From assembly GCF_013374095.1 (NCBI RefSeq), contig NZ_AP022672.1, positions 1,363,501 to 1,427,500 of the forward strand: a stretch of 64,000 bases of DNA, written 5' to 3'. Under the pieces are notes generated by a model, which made no database searches, was not told the DNA's origin, and was given only the letters and a program-made list of their open reading frames with translations. A program made the translations under genes and the position numbers. Positions 19,005 to 27,506 of this stretch are shown here, in pieces (position 1 is the first letter of the stretch; each line of letters begins with the position of its first letter). Source of the DNA: Sphingomonas sp. HMP6 (lineage in GTDB: Bacteria > Pseudomonadota > Alphaproteobacteria > Sphingomonadales > Sphingomonadaceae).

Positions 19005-20051
19005 TCAAGCCGCCATCGTCATCGGCTCCAGCCCGGCGAGCCGGGTGACCACAGGCGGCACCGGTACGCCGCGCGGCGCGACGCCTTGCACGCCGTCGGC
19101 AATCGCCTTGATATGCGCAGGGGTCGAACCGCAGCAGCCGCCAAGCACGTTGACCTGCCCCGCCTGCGCCCACTCCCCGACCAGCCCCGCCGTCGTGGCA
19201 GGCGCTTCGTCATATTCGCCGAGTTCATTGGGTAATCCGGCATTGGGATAGACCATGATCAACGTATCGCAAATCTGCGACAGCGTACGCACATGCGGAC
19301 GCAATTGCTCGGCCCCGAACGAGCAGTTCAGCCCAATCGTCACCGGGCGCGCATGCCGCACCGCGTGCCAGAACGCCTCGACCGTGTGGCCCGACAAATT
19401 GCGCCCCGAAAGATCGGTGAGCGTCATCGACAGCATGATCGGCACATCGCGCCCCAACTCCTCGCCCGCCTCCAGCACCGCCATGATCCCGGCCTTGGCG
19501 TTGAGCGTGTCGAACACCGTCTCGATCAGGATGAAATCGGCCCCGCCCTCAAGCAAGGCGTCGATCTGTTCGCGATACACGTCTTTCAGATAGTCAAAAT
19601 CGATCTCGCGAAAGCCCGGATCGTTGACATCCGGCGACAGCGACAGCGTCTTGTTGGTCGGCCCGACCGCACCCGCGACGAAGCGCGGGCGGCCGTCCTT
19701 CGCCTGATATTCATCGGCTAGCCGCCGCGCGAGCTTAGCACTTTCGACATTGATCTCGCGCACCAGGCCCTCGGCGGCATAATCGGCTTGGCTGATGCGG
19801 TTGGCGGAGAAGGTATTGGTCTCGGCAATGTCCGCGCCTGCCTCGAAATAGGCGCGGTGGATCGTCTCCGGCACCTCCGGCTTGGTCAGCGCGAGGATGT
19901 CATTATTGCCCTTCTGATCCTTGGCCAGGCCGAGCGATCCGGCATAGTCGGCCTCGGACAGCTTCCAATTCTGGATTTCGGTCCCGAACGCACCATCGGT
20001 GATGAGGATACGCTTGGCGGCTTCGGCGAGAAATGTTTCGCGGATGGTCAT
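19005..20051 (-). CDS. metH: Methionine synthase, homocysteine-binding part
   Basis: A 348-residue homocysteine S-methyltransferase-type barrel, the N-terminal module of Met[12 protein letters not shown] marks the start and the zinc ligands are the Cys in GLNCSFG and the pair in [12 protein letters not shown]. It must work with the separate folate/cobalamin protein encoded downstream. It transfers the methyl of methylcobalamin to homocysteine in the cytoplasm. The ATG at 20051 gives the conserved N-terminus; the frame upstream runs into the repeat element. It lies between metF and the second metH gene. Confidence 0.95.
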   Translation of the reverse strand: MTIRETFLAEAAKRILITDGAFGTEIQNWKLSEADYAGSLGLAKDQKGNNDILALTKPEVPETIHRAYFEAGADIAETNTFSANRISQADYAAEGLVREINVESAKLARRLADEYQAKDGRPRFVAGAVGPTNKTLSLSPDVNDPGFREIDFDYLKDVYREQIDALLEGGADFILIETVFDTLNAKAGIMAVLEAGEELGRDVPIMLSMTLTDLSGRNLSGHTVEAFWHAVRHARPVTIGLNCSFGAEQLRPHVRTLSQICDTLIMVYPNAGLPNELGEYDEAPATTAGLVGEWAQAGQVNVLGGCCGSTPAHIKAIADGVQGVAPRGVPVPPVVTRLAGLEPMTMAA

Positions 20052-20065
20052 ACATTTTCCTTCTT

Positions 20066-20178
20066 CCCCTCCCGCTTGCGGGAGGGGACCGAGGGGTGGG
20101 CGCCCGACCTCATCGAGCGGTAAACGACGGAGGCGAGCGCGAGCCCACCTCCTAACCCCCTCCCGCACGCGGGAGGGG
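20066..20178. repeat. Large hairpin repeat element, copy 2
   Basis: A 113-bp element of the same design as 18889-18996, between metF and the first metH gene. Terminal hairpins are CCCCTCCCGC-TT-GCGGGAGGGG (20066-20087) and a version with loop AC (20157-20178). The interior shares the GGGTGGGCGCCCGA and GCGAGCCCACC blocks with copy 1. It is probably a REP/BIME-like or MITE-like mobile palindrome. Confidence 0.8.
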
Positions 20179-20183
20179 AGGAA

Positions 20184-21134
20184 TTATGCGGCCTCCGCCT
20201 TCACCGCAGGAACCGGAGCCTTCGCGCGAACGCCCAGCAGATGGCAGATCGCAAAGCTCAGTTCCGCGCGGTTTAGCGTGTAGAAATGCAAATCGCGCAC
20301 GCCACCCGCATACAACCGTCGGCACAGTTCGGCGGCGATCGTCGCCGAGACGAGCTGCCGCGCGGCGGGATGATCGTCGAGCCCTTCGAACAGCGTCCCC
20401 ATCCACGGCGGCACCACCGTGCCGCACATTGCCGACATCCGCTGCACCGCGCCGAAATTCATGATCGGCATGATTCCCGGCACGATCTCCGCCGTCACAC
20501 CCGCCTTGGTCGCCGCATCGCGAAAGCGGAAAAAGGTTTCCGCCTCGTGGAAAAATTGCGTAATCGCGCGGGTCGCGCCGGCATCGAGCTTGCGCTTAAG
20601 ATTGTCGATATCCGCCGCCGCATCGACTGAATCCGGGTGGCATTCGGGATAGGCCGAGACCGAAATCTCGAACGGGTGGAGCTTGCGCAACCCCTCGACC
20701 AGCTCGACCGCATTGGCATAGCCCCCAACCGGCGAATGGAACTTCTCCCCCGGCACCGGTGAATCCCCGCGAAGTGCCACGATATGCCGCACGCCCGCCT
20801 GCCAATAGGCATCGGCCACCGCATCGATCTCGTCGCGCGTAGCCGCAACACACGTCAGATGCGCCGCCGCTGGAATATCCGTCTCGCGTGCGATCCGCGC
20901 CACGGTCGCATGCGTCCGCTCGCGCGTCGTGCCGCCCGCGCCGTACGTAACCGATACGAAACGGGGCCCAAGCGGCGACAGCGTTTGCACCGAAGCCCAC
21001 AGCGTTTCTTCCATCTTCTCGGTCTTGGGCGGGAAGAATTCGAAGCTCACGCGCGCATCGCCCGCCAGATCCGCGAACAGCGGCGTCGCCAGCGCATGAC
21101 GCGCTTCCTCCATCTGCTTCACTGAAACCGTCAT
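20184..21134 (-). CDS. metF: Methylenetetrahydrofolate reductase
   Basis: A 316-residue FAD-dependent reductase that makes 5-methyl-tetrahydrofolate, the methyl donor for the MetH pair encoded next to it. The motifs VSFEFFPPKTEKMEE, FVSVTYGAGG, HLTCV, ALRGDSP, SVSAYPE and FYTLNRAELS follow the MetF barrel in order. The ATG at 21134 overlaps the stop of the upstream regulator gene (ATGA), indicating coupling. The operon order is regulator, metF, metH N-terminal part, metH remainder. Confidence 0.95.
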   Translation of the reverse strand: MTVSVKQMEEARHALATPLFADLAGDARVSFEFFPPKTEKMEETLWASVQTLSPLGPRFVSVTYGAGGTTRERTHATVARIARETDIPAAAHLTCVAATRDEIDAVADAYWQAGVRHIVALRGDSPVPGEKFHSPVGGYANAVELVEGLRKLHPFEISVSAYPECHPDSVDAAADIDNLKRKLDAGATRAITQFFHEAETFFRFRDAATKAGVTAEIVPGIMPIMNFGAVQRMSAMCGTVVPPWMGTLFEGLDDHPAARQLVSATIAAELCRRLYAGGVRDLHFYTLNRAELSFAICHLLGVRAKAPVPAVKAEAA

Positions 21135-22090
21135 GCCGCCCTCACTTCTTTCACTACCGGGCCTACTTTACGCGCAAGCCATAATTTCACGGTCAATTCG
21201 CCACCGCCGAGCGTCTCGATCCGCGCCGGGGCAAGACCCGCCGCCGCGAACCACGTCGCCATCTGATCATCGGCGAAGCCCAGGCGCGTATGGCCGTCCT
21301 TGGTGCGCAGTTCCTCCCGGTCATGCGCCGCGAAATCGGCAATCAGCAGGCGCCCGCCCGGACCAAGGACACGCGCCGCCTCGGCGATTGCGGCGCCCGG
21401 CTGTTGCGCGAAATGGAGCACATGGTGGATGATCGCCACATCCGCACCGCCATCGCCGAGCGGCAGTGCGTAGAGATCCGCCTGCCGCAACTCGGCATTG
21501 GCCACCCCGCGCTCGGACAGTTTCGCGCGCGCCAGACGGAGCATTTCCGAACTGCGATCGATCCCCAAAGCCTGTTCGGCGCGGCCAGCAAACAGTTCGA
21601 GCATCCGCCCGGTGCCCGTGCCGATATCGATCAACTGTCCGATCGACGTATCGCCCAGCACTGCCGAGATCGCCGCCTCGACCTCGCTTTCGGCGATATG
21701 GAGCGAGCGAATCGCATCCCATTGCCCGGCATTCGCCTCGAACCAGCTCGCCGCCGACGCCGCGCGATCAGCGCGCACCGCGGCCAGCCGCGCCGCATCG
21801 GCCACCGCCCAATGATCGGGCTCGATCGCAGCCCATTGGTCGAGCGCGCCGATCACCGGCCCCACCGTCGCACCGCTGCCAAGCGCCACGAATACCCAGC
21901 TCCCTTCTTTGCGACGTTCGGCAATGCCCGCGTCGCATAGGATCTTAACATGGCGGCTGACGCGCGGCTGGCTTTGGCCGAGCACTTGCGCGAGTTCGCC
22001 AACCGACAGCTCCATCGTGCGCAGCAGCGCGAGAATGCGCAGCCGCGTCGCATCGGCCAGCGCGCGGAAGATATCGAGGGCGAGGGTCAC
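21131..22090 (-). CDS. ArsR-family regulator fused to SAM methyltransferase (SahR-like)
   Basis: A 319-residue fusion. The N-terminal 85 residues are an ArsR winged helix with ALADATRLRILALL and recognition helix QSQPRVSRHVK; residues about 150-300 are a class I methyltransferase fold with IDIGTGTGRMLELF. In Proteobacteria this architecture next to methionine-cycle genes matches SahR, which senses S-adenosylhomocysteine. I chose the GTG at 22090 because an AGGATGGAAA ribosome site precedes it and because any earlier start would lie within the promoter and palindrome at 22113-22141. It is the first gene of the met operon and so probably autoregulated. Confidence 0.88.
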   Translation of the reverse strand: MTLALDIFRALADATRLRILALLRTMELSVGELAQVLGQSQPRVSRHVKILCDAGIAERRKEGSWVFVALGSGATVGPVIGALDQWAAIEPDHWAVADAARLAAVRADRAASAASWFEANAGQWDAIRSLHIAESEVEAAISAVLGDTSIGQLIDIGTGTGRMLELFAGRAEQALGIDRSSEMLRLARAKLSERGVANAELRQADLYALPLGDGGADVAIIHHVLHFAQQPGAAIAEAARVLGPGGRLLIADFAAHDREELRTKDGHTRLGFADDQMATWFAAAGLAPARIETLGGGELTVKLWLARKVGPVVKEVRAA

Positions 22091-22112
22091 AGCGTTTCCA
22101 TCCTGGGAAGCA

Positions 22113-22141
22113 CATATAAAGATATCTTTATATGAGGTCAA
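22113..22141 (-). promoter_or_regulatory. met operon promoter overlapped by a 22-bp palindromic operator
   Basis: On the minus strand TTGACC (22141-22136), a 17-base spacer and TATATG (22118-22113) form a near-ideal sigma-70 promoter. A perfect 22-bp palindrome with half-site CATATAAAGAT occupies 22113-22134, covering the spacer and the -10 box. ArsR dimers bind such AT-rich palindromes. The expected RNA start lies about 15 bases before the GTG at 22090. Binding of the SahR-like protein here would block RNA polymerase. Sequence elements are direct observation; the regulator-operator pairing is inferred. Confidence 0.8.
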
Positions 22142-22223
22142 CGCAGTTGCTACGAACCCGGAAGCGATTGCGCGGGTTTCATCGCGTGGGTACCGTCCCC
22201 GCTTCCATCAGGAGAGCCGTTCC

Positions 22224-22502
22224 ATGAAGCCTTCTCGCATCCTGCCGCTGATCGCACTGACCAGCCTCGCGCTAGCCGCCTGTAGCCCGAAGGCGCAGAG
22301 CGAGGCCGCCGCCACCGCCAACACGGTCGAGGCCGATGCCAATGCGACCGCGGCGGAGGCGGTGTCGGATACCGACGCCGCGCTGGGTGCCGCGGAAACC
22401 CGGATCGATAATGTTGCCGACGTGCTCGGCAACAAGGCCGACCGCGTTGCCGATACCGCCGACGCTGCGGCCAAAGACTTAGGCAACGAGATAGCGGAAT
22501 GA
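22224..22502 (+). CDS. Small Ala-rich lipoprotein
   Basis: A 92-residue protein with a lipoprotein signal (lipobox LALAAC at about residues 18-23). The mature part is low-complexity, Ala/Asp/Thr-rich and probably helical. No enzymatic domain. The ATG at 22224 has a CAGGAGAG ribosome site. It begins a set of three overlapping genes with a second lipoprotein and an aldo/keto reductase, divergent from the met operon. Confidence 0.75.
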   Translation: MKPSRILPLIALTSLALAACSPKAQSEAAATANTVEADANATAAEAVSDTDAALGAAETRIDNVADVLGNKADRVADTADAAAKDLGNEIAE

Positions 22503-22696
22503 AGCGGGCGGTTTTCCTGACGCCGCTAATCCTGATCGCGGCGTGCAGCGGCGGCGCATCGTCGACGGGCGCTTCCCCAGGCGAGGACAAAATGCTCAAC
22601 GATGCCGCCGCCTCGCTTGATGCCAACACGATTAACACCAACGCCGCCGAAATCGTCGATGAAGACGACGGCGGCAATGAAAGCCAACCGCAATGA
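22499..22696 (+). CDS. Small lipoprotein, unknown function
   Basis: A 65-residue protein with signal MKRAVFLTPLILIAAC; the lipobox Cys is residue 16. The short mature chain is Asp/Asn-rich. The start overlaps the stop of the preceding lipoprotein gene (ATGA) and its own stop overlaps the next start the same way, so it is expected to be co-translated. No homologous family is recognised. Confidence 0.65.
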   Translation: MKRAVFLTPLILIAACSGGASSTGASPGEDKMLNDAAASLDANTINTNAAEIVDEDDGGNESQPQ

Positions 22697-23643
22697 CCGC
22701 TTTACGCCGCCTCGGCGCGACCGATCTCCACATCGCTCCCCTGGTGCTGGGTGGCAACGTGTTCGGCTGGACCGCGGATGAAGCGACCAGCTTTGCCATA
22801 CTCGACGCATTCGTCGCAGGCGGTGGCACGATGATCGACACCGCCGACGTCTATTCCGCGTGGGTTCCCGGCCACAAAGGCGGCGAGTCCGAAAGCGTGA
22901 TCGGCGCATGGCTCAAGCAGTCCGGCAAGCGCGACCAAGTCCAGATCGCCACCAAGGTTGGCATGCTGCCCGGCGAAGGCGGCGAGAAGCTCGCCCCCGC
23001 GCGCATCGCGGCGGCTTGCGACGCCTCGCTGCAACGGCTCGGCGTCGACACGATCGACCTGTATTTCGCGCATCAGGATGACGATGCGGTGGCGCAGGAG
23101 GACGCACTCGCGGCGTTTTCGAAGCTGATAGACGCAGGCAAGATCCGCGCGCTCGGCGCGTCCAATTTCCACGCCGCGCGCCTGAAATCCGCGAACGACG
23201 CCGCCCGCGCCCACGGCCTGCCGCATTATCACGTGCTGCAACCCGAATATAACCTGGTGAGCCGCCAAAAATTCGAAGGTGAGCTGCAAAATTACTGCGT
23301 CGAGCACAATATCGGCGCCATTCCCTATTACGGCATCGCCTCGGGCTATCTCACCGGGAAATATCGCAGCGCCGCCGATTTCAGCAAGAGCGTGCGCGGC
23401 GGGCGGATGCAGGCGTTCATGGACGGTACCGGCCCAACCGTGCTCGCCGCAATGGATGGCGTGGCCGCGGAAACCGGCGCAACTCTGGCGCAGATCGCCT
23501 TGGCTTGGCTGATGGCGCAGCCCGCCATCACCGCGCCGATCGCGAGTGCGACAAGCGTAATTCAGGTCGAAGAACTGCTTGGGTCGTTGGATCTGGTGTT
23601 GACTGCGGAGCAGCTAGAACGGCTGACCGTCGCCGGAGTCTAG
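22693..23643 (+). CDS. Aldo/keto reductase
   Basis: A 316-residue NADPH-dependent reductase of the AKR superfamily. The barrel motifs are LVLGGNVFGWTADE, the catalytic Asp and Tyr in MIDTADVYSAW, the Lys in VQIATKVG, YFAHQDD and the cofactor-binding ASATSVIQVEEL at the C-terminus. The substrate is unknown; homologues are often annotated as oxidoreductases for sugar or ketone aldehydes. The start overlaps the preceding lipoprotein gene, and the end overlaps the convergent next gene by four bases. Confidence 0.9.
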   Translation: MTALRRLGATDLHIAPLVLGGNVFGWTADEATSFAILDAFVAGGGTMIDTADVYSAWVPGHKGGESESVIGAWLKQSGKRDQVQIATKVGMLPGEGGEKLAPARIAAACDASLQRLGVDTIDLYFAHQDDDAVAQEDALAAFSKLIDAGKIRALGASNFHAARLKSANDAARAHGLPHYHVLQPEYNLVSRQKFEGELQNYCVEHNIGAIPYYGIASGYLTGKYRSAADFSKSVRGGRMQAFMDGTGPTVLAAMDGVAAETGATLAQIALAWLMAQPAITAPIASATSVIQVEELLGSLDLVLTAEQLERLTVAGV

Positions 23644-24500
23644 GCTGCGACTCGCTCCGGCTCCGGCGCCAACGCACGCAACCAGCATTCGCCCAATTCG
23701 CGATCGAGTGAAATGGGATCGAACCGGTCGAGCCCCGAGCCGGGATAGAAGGTCATTTCGCCGAACAGTGGTCGCCCGCCAATTTGGTATAGATCGACCC
23801 GCAGGAAATCACGCCCCGCGGCCAGCACTTCCGCTGCGGCGACCATCCGCGCGAGCGACACGGGCGCGGCAGGGTCGGGATCGACGCTCGCCGCCGACAC
23901 CCGCCGCCACTGTCGATCGAGCAAGATCCAGCGATGCCGTCCGCCCCGCCCGAGATGCACCTGCACATACTCGACCCGCCCACCGAACACGTAGAATTTG
24001 TAATCGACCGGCAGCATCGGCGGTGGCCCCATGAACGGCTCGACGATCAGCCCGTGCGGGATGCGCGCGTACACATCCTCGTCCAGCCAATAGCCATAGT
24101 CGGCCTCCATCCACCGTTTCGCCCGCGCACGAATGGCGGTCCAATCGGCAGCGTCGTCCAGGACGAAAGCCGTCTGATTACAGCCGTGCCGCGCCTTGAC
24201 CACGAACGGCGTCGGCCAAATCGGCCGCTCGGGCAGATCGGCCCCATGCCACAATGTCGGGATCAGCCAGTCCGAACCCAGCTGCGCGGCGACGATGTGC
24301 TTCGCAGCCACCTTGTCCGCCATCCGCGCCATCGTGGCGTTCGCGCCACCAAGCTTTCGTGCCTGTATCAGCTCGGTAAACGTCCGCGGATCGTCGAGTT
24401 TAGGCCAACGCCCGTGCCGCCACCAATACGTGAGGTTGATCCGCCATCGTGTACGCGCTGGAGTAAGGCGCGCGGGGAACGTGGGGAGAGCGGCTTGCAT
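23640..24500 (-). CDS. TupA-like ATP-grasp protein
   Basis: A 286-residue protein resembling TupA-type ATP-grasp proteins. Visible blocks are FTELIQARKL near residue 40, DKVAAKHIVA, FVVKARHGCNQT, the nucleotide-binding IVEPFMG and VDYKFYVFGGRVEYVQVHLGR, and a metal-site segment LRVDLYQIGGRPLFGEMTFYPGSG. Such proteins are predicted amide ligases in surface polysaccharide or teichuronopeptide synthesis. Here it is not in an obvious polysaccharide locus. It is convergent with the aldo/keto reductase gene. Confidence 0.8.
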   Translation of the reverse strand: MQAALPTFPARLTPARTRWRINLTYWWRHGRWPKLDDPRTFTELIQARKLGGANATMARMADKVAAKHIVAAQLGSDWLIPTLWHGADLPERPIWPTPFVVKARHGCNQTAFVLDDAADWTAIRARAKRWMEADYGYWLDEDVYARIPHGLIVEPFMGPPPMLPVDYKFYVFGGRVEYVQVHLGRGGRHRWILLDRQWRRVSAASVDPDPAAPVSLARMVAAAEVLAAGRDFLRVDLYQIGGRPLFGEMTFYPGSGLDRFDPISLDRELGECWLRALAPEPERVAA

Positions 24501-24637
24501 CGCCGCACAAGCCGCGAAGGAAGCGTTTTGTTCCGGAAGTGCAACCTCGGCAACCGGCGCGGCGACGCCGCGCCGTCGGACGGCGCTGCTGGCCCCGCCG
24601 ACCGACCGTGGCCGTGTCGCCGCGAACGCCGTTCGCC

Positions 24638-26233
24638 CTATGCTGCGAACTGGTTCATCGTATTGTGCGCGCCGCCGGCCTTCAATGCCGCCTCGCCCGC
24701 GAAATACTCCTTGTGATCGTCGCCGATGTCTGAACCCGACATGTTCTGGTGCTTCACGCAGGCAATCCCCTCGCGGATTTCCTTGCGCTGAACGCCCTTA
24801 ACATAGCCGAGCATCCCCGCCTCGCCGAAATACTCCTTGGCGAGATTATCGGTCGACAGCGCCGCGGTGTGATAGGTCGGGAGCGTGATGAGGTGGTGGA
24901 AGATCCCCGCTCGCGCCGCTGCATCGCGCTGGAAGGTGCGGATGCGTTCATCGGCTTCGTCGGCCAGCGGCGTGCCATCATAATCGACCGACATCAGTTT
25001 CGCGCGGTCATAGGCCGACACATCCTGTCCCGCCGCGACAAAGGCATCGTAAACCTGCTGACGGAAGTTGAGCGTCCAGTTGAAGCTCGGCGAATTGTTG
25101 TAGACCAGCTTGGCGTTGGGGATCACCTCGCGGATGCGGTCGACCATACCGGCGATCTGATCGATGTGCGGCTTCTCGGTTTCGATCCACAACAGATCGG
25201 CCCCATTTTGCAGCGACGCGATGCAATCCATCACGCAACGGTCCTCGCCTGTGCCGCTGCGGAACTGGAAAAGGTTCGAGGGCAAGCGCTTGGGCTTCAT
25301 TAACTTGCCGCCGCGGTTGATCACGACGTCGCCGTTGATCGTCGAGAGATCGGTCACCTCCTCGCAATCGAGGAAGGCATTGTACTGGTCGCCCAGATCG
25401 CCCGCTTCCTTCGAAACCGCGATCTGCTTGGTCAAGCCCGCCCCCAAAGAGTCGGTCCGCGTGACGATAATCCCGTCCTCGACGCCCAACTCCAGGAAGG
25501 CGTAGCGGCAGGCGCGGACCTTCGCCAGAAAGTCCTCGTGCGGCACGGTCACCTTGCCGTCCTGATGCCCGCATTGCTTTTCGTCGCTGACCTGATTTTC
25601 GATCTGAAGCGCACACGCACCCGCCTCAATCATCTTCTTCGCCAGCAGATAGGTCGCCTCGGCATTGCCGAAACCCGCATCGATATCAGCGATGACCGGC
25701 ACGACGTGGGTCTGATAGCCGTCGATCGCGTTGAGCAAGCGCTGCTCTTCAACCTGGTTGCCAGCGGCGCGCGCGGCGTCGAGATCGCGAAACATCATGC
25801 CGAGCTCCCGGGCGTCCGCCTGCCGCAAGAAGGTGTAGAGTTCCTCGATCAGCGCCGGGACACTGGTCTTCTCATGCATCGACTGATCCGGCAGCGGACC
25901 GAATTCACTGCGAAGTGCGGCGACCATCCAGCCCGACAGATAAAGATAGCGGCGCTCGGTCGACCCGAAATGCTTCTTGATGCTGATCATTTTCTGCTGC
26001 GCGATGAAGCCGTGCCAGCACCCCAACGATTGCGTGTATTTCGCCGGATCGGCATCATAGGCCGCCATGTCACGCCGCATGATCGCGGCAGTATACCGCG
26101 CGATGTCGAGCCCACTCTGGAAGCGGTTCTGCACCCGCATCCGCGCAACGCTCTCGGCGTCGATGCCGTCCCACGTACCGTCATAGCTTTGGATCAGGGT
26201 GGCGGTTTGCGCGATGTCGGTTTGATAGGTCAT
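24638..26233 (-). CDS. aceA: Isocitrate lyase
   Basis: A 531-residue isocitrate lyase of the longer bacterial type. The catalytic loop is KQCGH (residues 219-223, Cys221) instead of the KKCGH of E. coli, as in other long-form enzymes. It splits isocitrate into glyoxylate and succinate in the glyoxylate shunt, needed for growth on acetate and fatty acids. The ATG at 26233 has a GAGGAATT ribosome site. No malate synthase is in the window, but an ScfR/RamB-type regulator lies 2.6 kb away and an inverted repeat sits in the upstream region. Confidence 0.95.
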   Translation of the reverse strand: MTYQTDIAQTATLIQSYDGTWDGIDAESVARMRVQNRFQSGLDIARYTAAIMRRDMAAYDADPAKYTQSLGCWHGFIAQQKMISIKKHFGSTERRYLYLSGWMVAALRSEFGPLPDQSMHEKTSVPALIEELYTFLRQADARELGMMFRDLDAARAAGNQVEEQRLLNAIDGYQTHVVPVIADIDAGFGNAEATYLLAKKMIEAGACALQIENQVSDEKQCGHQDGKVTVPHEDFLAKVRACRYAFLELGVEDGIIVTRTDSLGAGLTKQIAVSKEAGDLGDQYNAFLDCEEVTDLSTINGDVVINRGGKLMKPKRLPSNLFQFRSGTGEDRCVMDCIASLQNGADLLWIETEKPHIDQIAGMVDRIREVIPNAKLVYNNSPSFNWTLNFRQQVYDAFVAAGQDVSAYDRAKLMSVDYDGTPLADEADERIRTFQRDAAARAGIFHHLITLPTYHTAALSTDNLAKEYFGEAGMLGYVKGVQRKEIREGIACVKHQNMSGSDIGDDHKEYFAGEAALKAGGAHNTMNQFAA

Positions 26234-26347
26234 GGCACGAATTCCTCAATGGCGTGCCTTCTCAGTACCGAAATTTACACGCAGACCACCCCATCTTTGG
26301 CCCACAACGACGTTTATCGGTCAATCGTCGCCGAAACGCCTTGCAAC

Positions 26348-26366
26348 ACTGTAATATTTTTACAGT
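26348..26366. promoter_or_regulatory. Inverted repeat upstream of aceA
   Basis: ACTGTAA (26348-26354) and TTACAGT (26360-26366) form a 7-bp perfect inverted repeat with a 5-base spacer, about 115 bases before the aceA start and just after the end of the next gene upstream. It could be an operator for aceA. A terminator role is less likely because the stem is AT-rich and short. A TTGCAA element lies directly beside it. Confidence 0.4.
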
Positions 26367-26369
26367 CGT

Positions 26370-27365
26370 TCAGCGTAGTGCCGCGAGTTGCTCAACCAAT
26401 CGGGCGTTGGCCAGCGTTGCCGCCTTGATCGCCCCTTGCTCATAAACCCCCGGCTTGGCGGTAAAGGCGAAGGTCTTGCTCTTGCCGAACTTCAGTCCGC
26501 CAAATCCGCCGGCAGCCGCAAGCCCGCCAAAGATGTTGGCGGCTTTCTGAAGGCCTGCATCCTTCGTCACATCCTTCATATCGGCGAAATCGCCCTCGAC
26601 CGCGACGGCCTGATTGAGCGTAATCGTCGCCATCTTGCCGCCCGCGCCGACCACGCTCATCCTCGAATAATCGTCCACAATCGACATCCCCGAGGTTATC
26701 TTTACGCCACCAAAGCTGAATGCTCCGGGTCGCTTGGCATTGGAGAAATCAATCAGATAGGTGACGTCGATAACCGCCTGGCCGCTCGCTTTGGCATGCT
26801 CGCTCATGCCGGATTGGGTGTAGCCGGACGACATCGCCATGCCCATTCCGCTGAAGCCGCTGGCAACGACATCGCCGGGCAGCATCACTAGCCCGGGCAA
26901 GACCCCCGCTTTGTAATAACTCGCCTTCCCCGTGCTTTTCTTGTCGAGCTGGACCTTGGCATCATAAGGCGAGGCAATTGGCTTTACGCGCGCAAAGGCT
27001 GGGCTCGCGAACAAGGCAGCGGCGTCGCCGACGGTGAAGCCCTTCGCCTCCAACTGCGCCTTGAAATCGGCATAGGCGGCATCGGTGATGGCTTGCATCA
27101 TCTCGCGCGTCACGCCTTCCAGCACGCTCTTTGCGCGGGTCGTGCCGCCAAACCCGCCGATCATCCCGCCGGTTGTCTTGTCATTGTCGATCGAGGAGAA
27201 AATGAAGCCGACGTTGAACGCGCCGATCACGACGGCTTGGGTGCCCTTTGCTGCCTGCCCCGACGATATCTTGAGCGGCGCATCGTCGCCCGCAGCGGCG
27301 ATCAAGCTGGGCTGGGCAAGCGCCAACGCGGCGGCGGAAATCGCGATAAAAGGCTTCAGCTTCAT
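26370..27365 (-). CDS. Exported protein of unknown function
   Basis: A 331-residue protein with a clear signal peptide (MKLKPFIAISAAALALAQP). The mature part is Gly/Ala/Lys-rich with alternating strands and no recognised catalytic motif. A Gly-rich stretch near the C-terminus (AANIFGGLAAAGGFGGLKFG) may be surface-exposed or membrane-associating. The ATG at 27365 has an AGGGGGA ribosome site. It precedes aceA on the same strand but with a 136-bp gap, so co-transcription is uncertain. I cannot assign a function. Confidence 0.7.
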   Translation of the reverse strand: MKLKPFIAISAAALALAQPSLIAAAGDDAPLKISSGQAAKGTQAVVIGAFNVGFIFSSIDNDKTTGGMIGGFGGTTRAKSVLEGVTREMMQAITDAAYADFKAQLEAKGFTVGDAAALFASPAFARVKPIASPYDAKVQLDKKSTGKASYYKAGVLPGLVMLPGDVVASGFSGMGMAMSSGYTQSGMSEHAKASGQAVIDVTYLIDFSNAKRPGAFSFGGVKITSGMSIVDDYSRMSVVGAGGKMATITLNQAVAVEGDFADMKDVTKDAGLQKAANIFGGLAAAGGFGGLKFGKSKTFAFTAKPGVYEQGAIKAATLANARLVEQLAALR

Positions 27366-27506
27366 ACATCCCCCTGACGATAATCCAGGCCGAATTCGGC
27401 TTGTTAAACGATGTGTTAGGGAACAGTATCGGCACCGCATTGGACGTTTCTGCCACGCAGCGTTCGCGGTGACAGAAGGTCGAGATCGATAACCGGGGGC
27501 GGTTTT

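Noticed and set aside
24555..24575. A terminator for aceA formed by the perfect CGGCGCGGCG palindrome
   Set aside because: There is no T-run on the minus strand after it and the arms leave almost no loop; it could be a chance GC palindrome.
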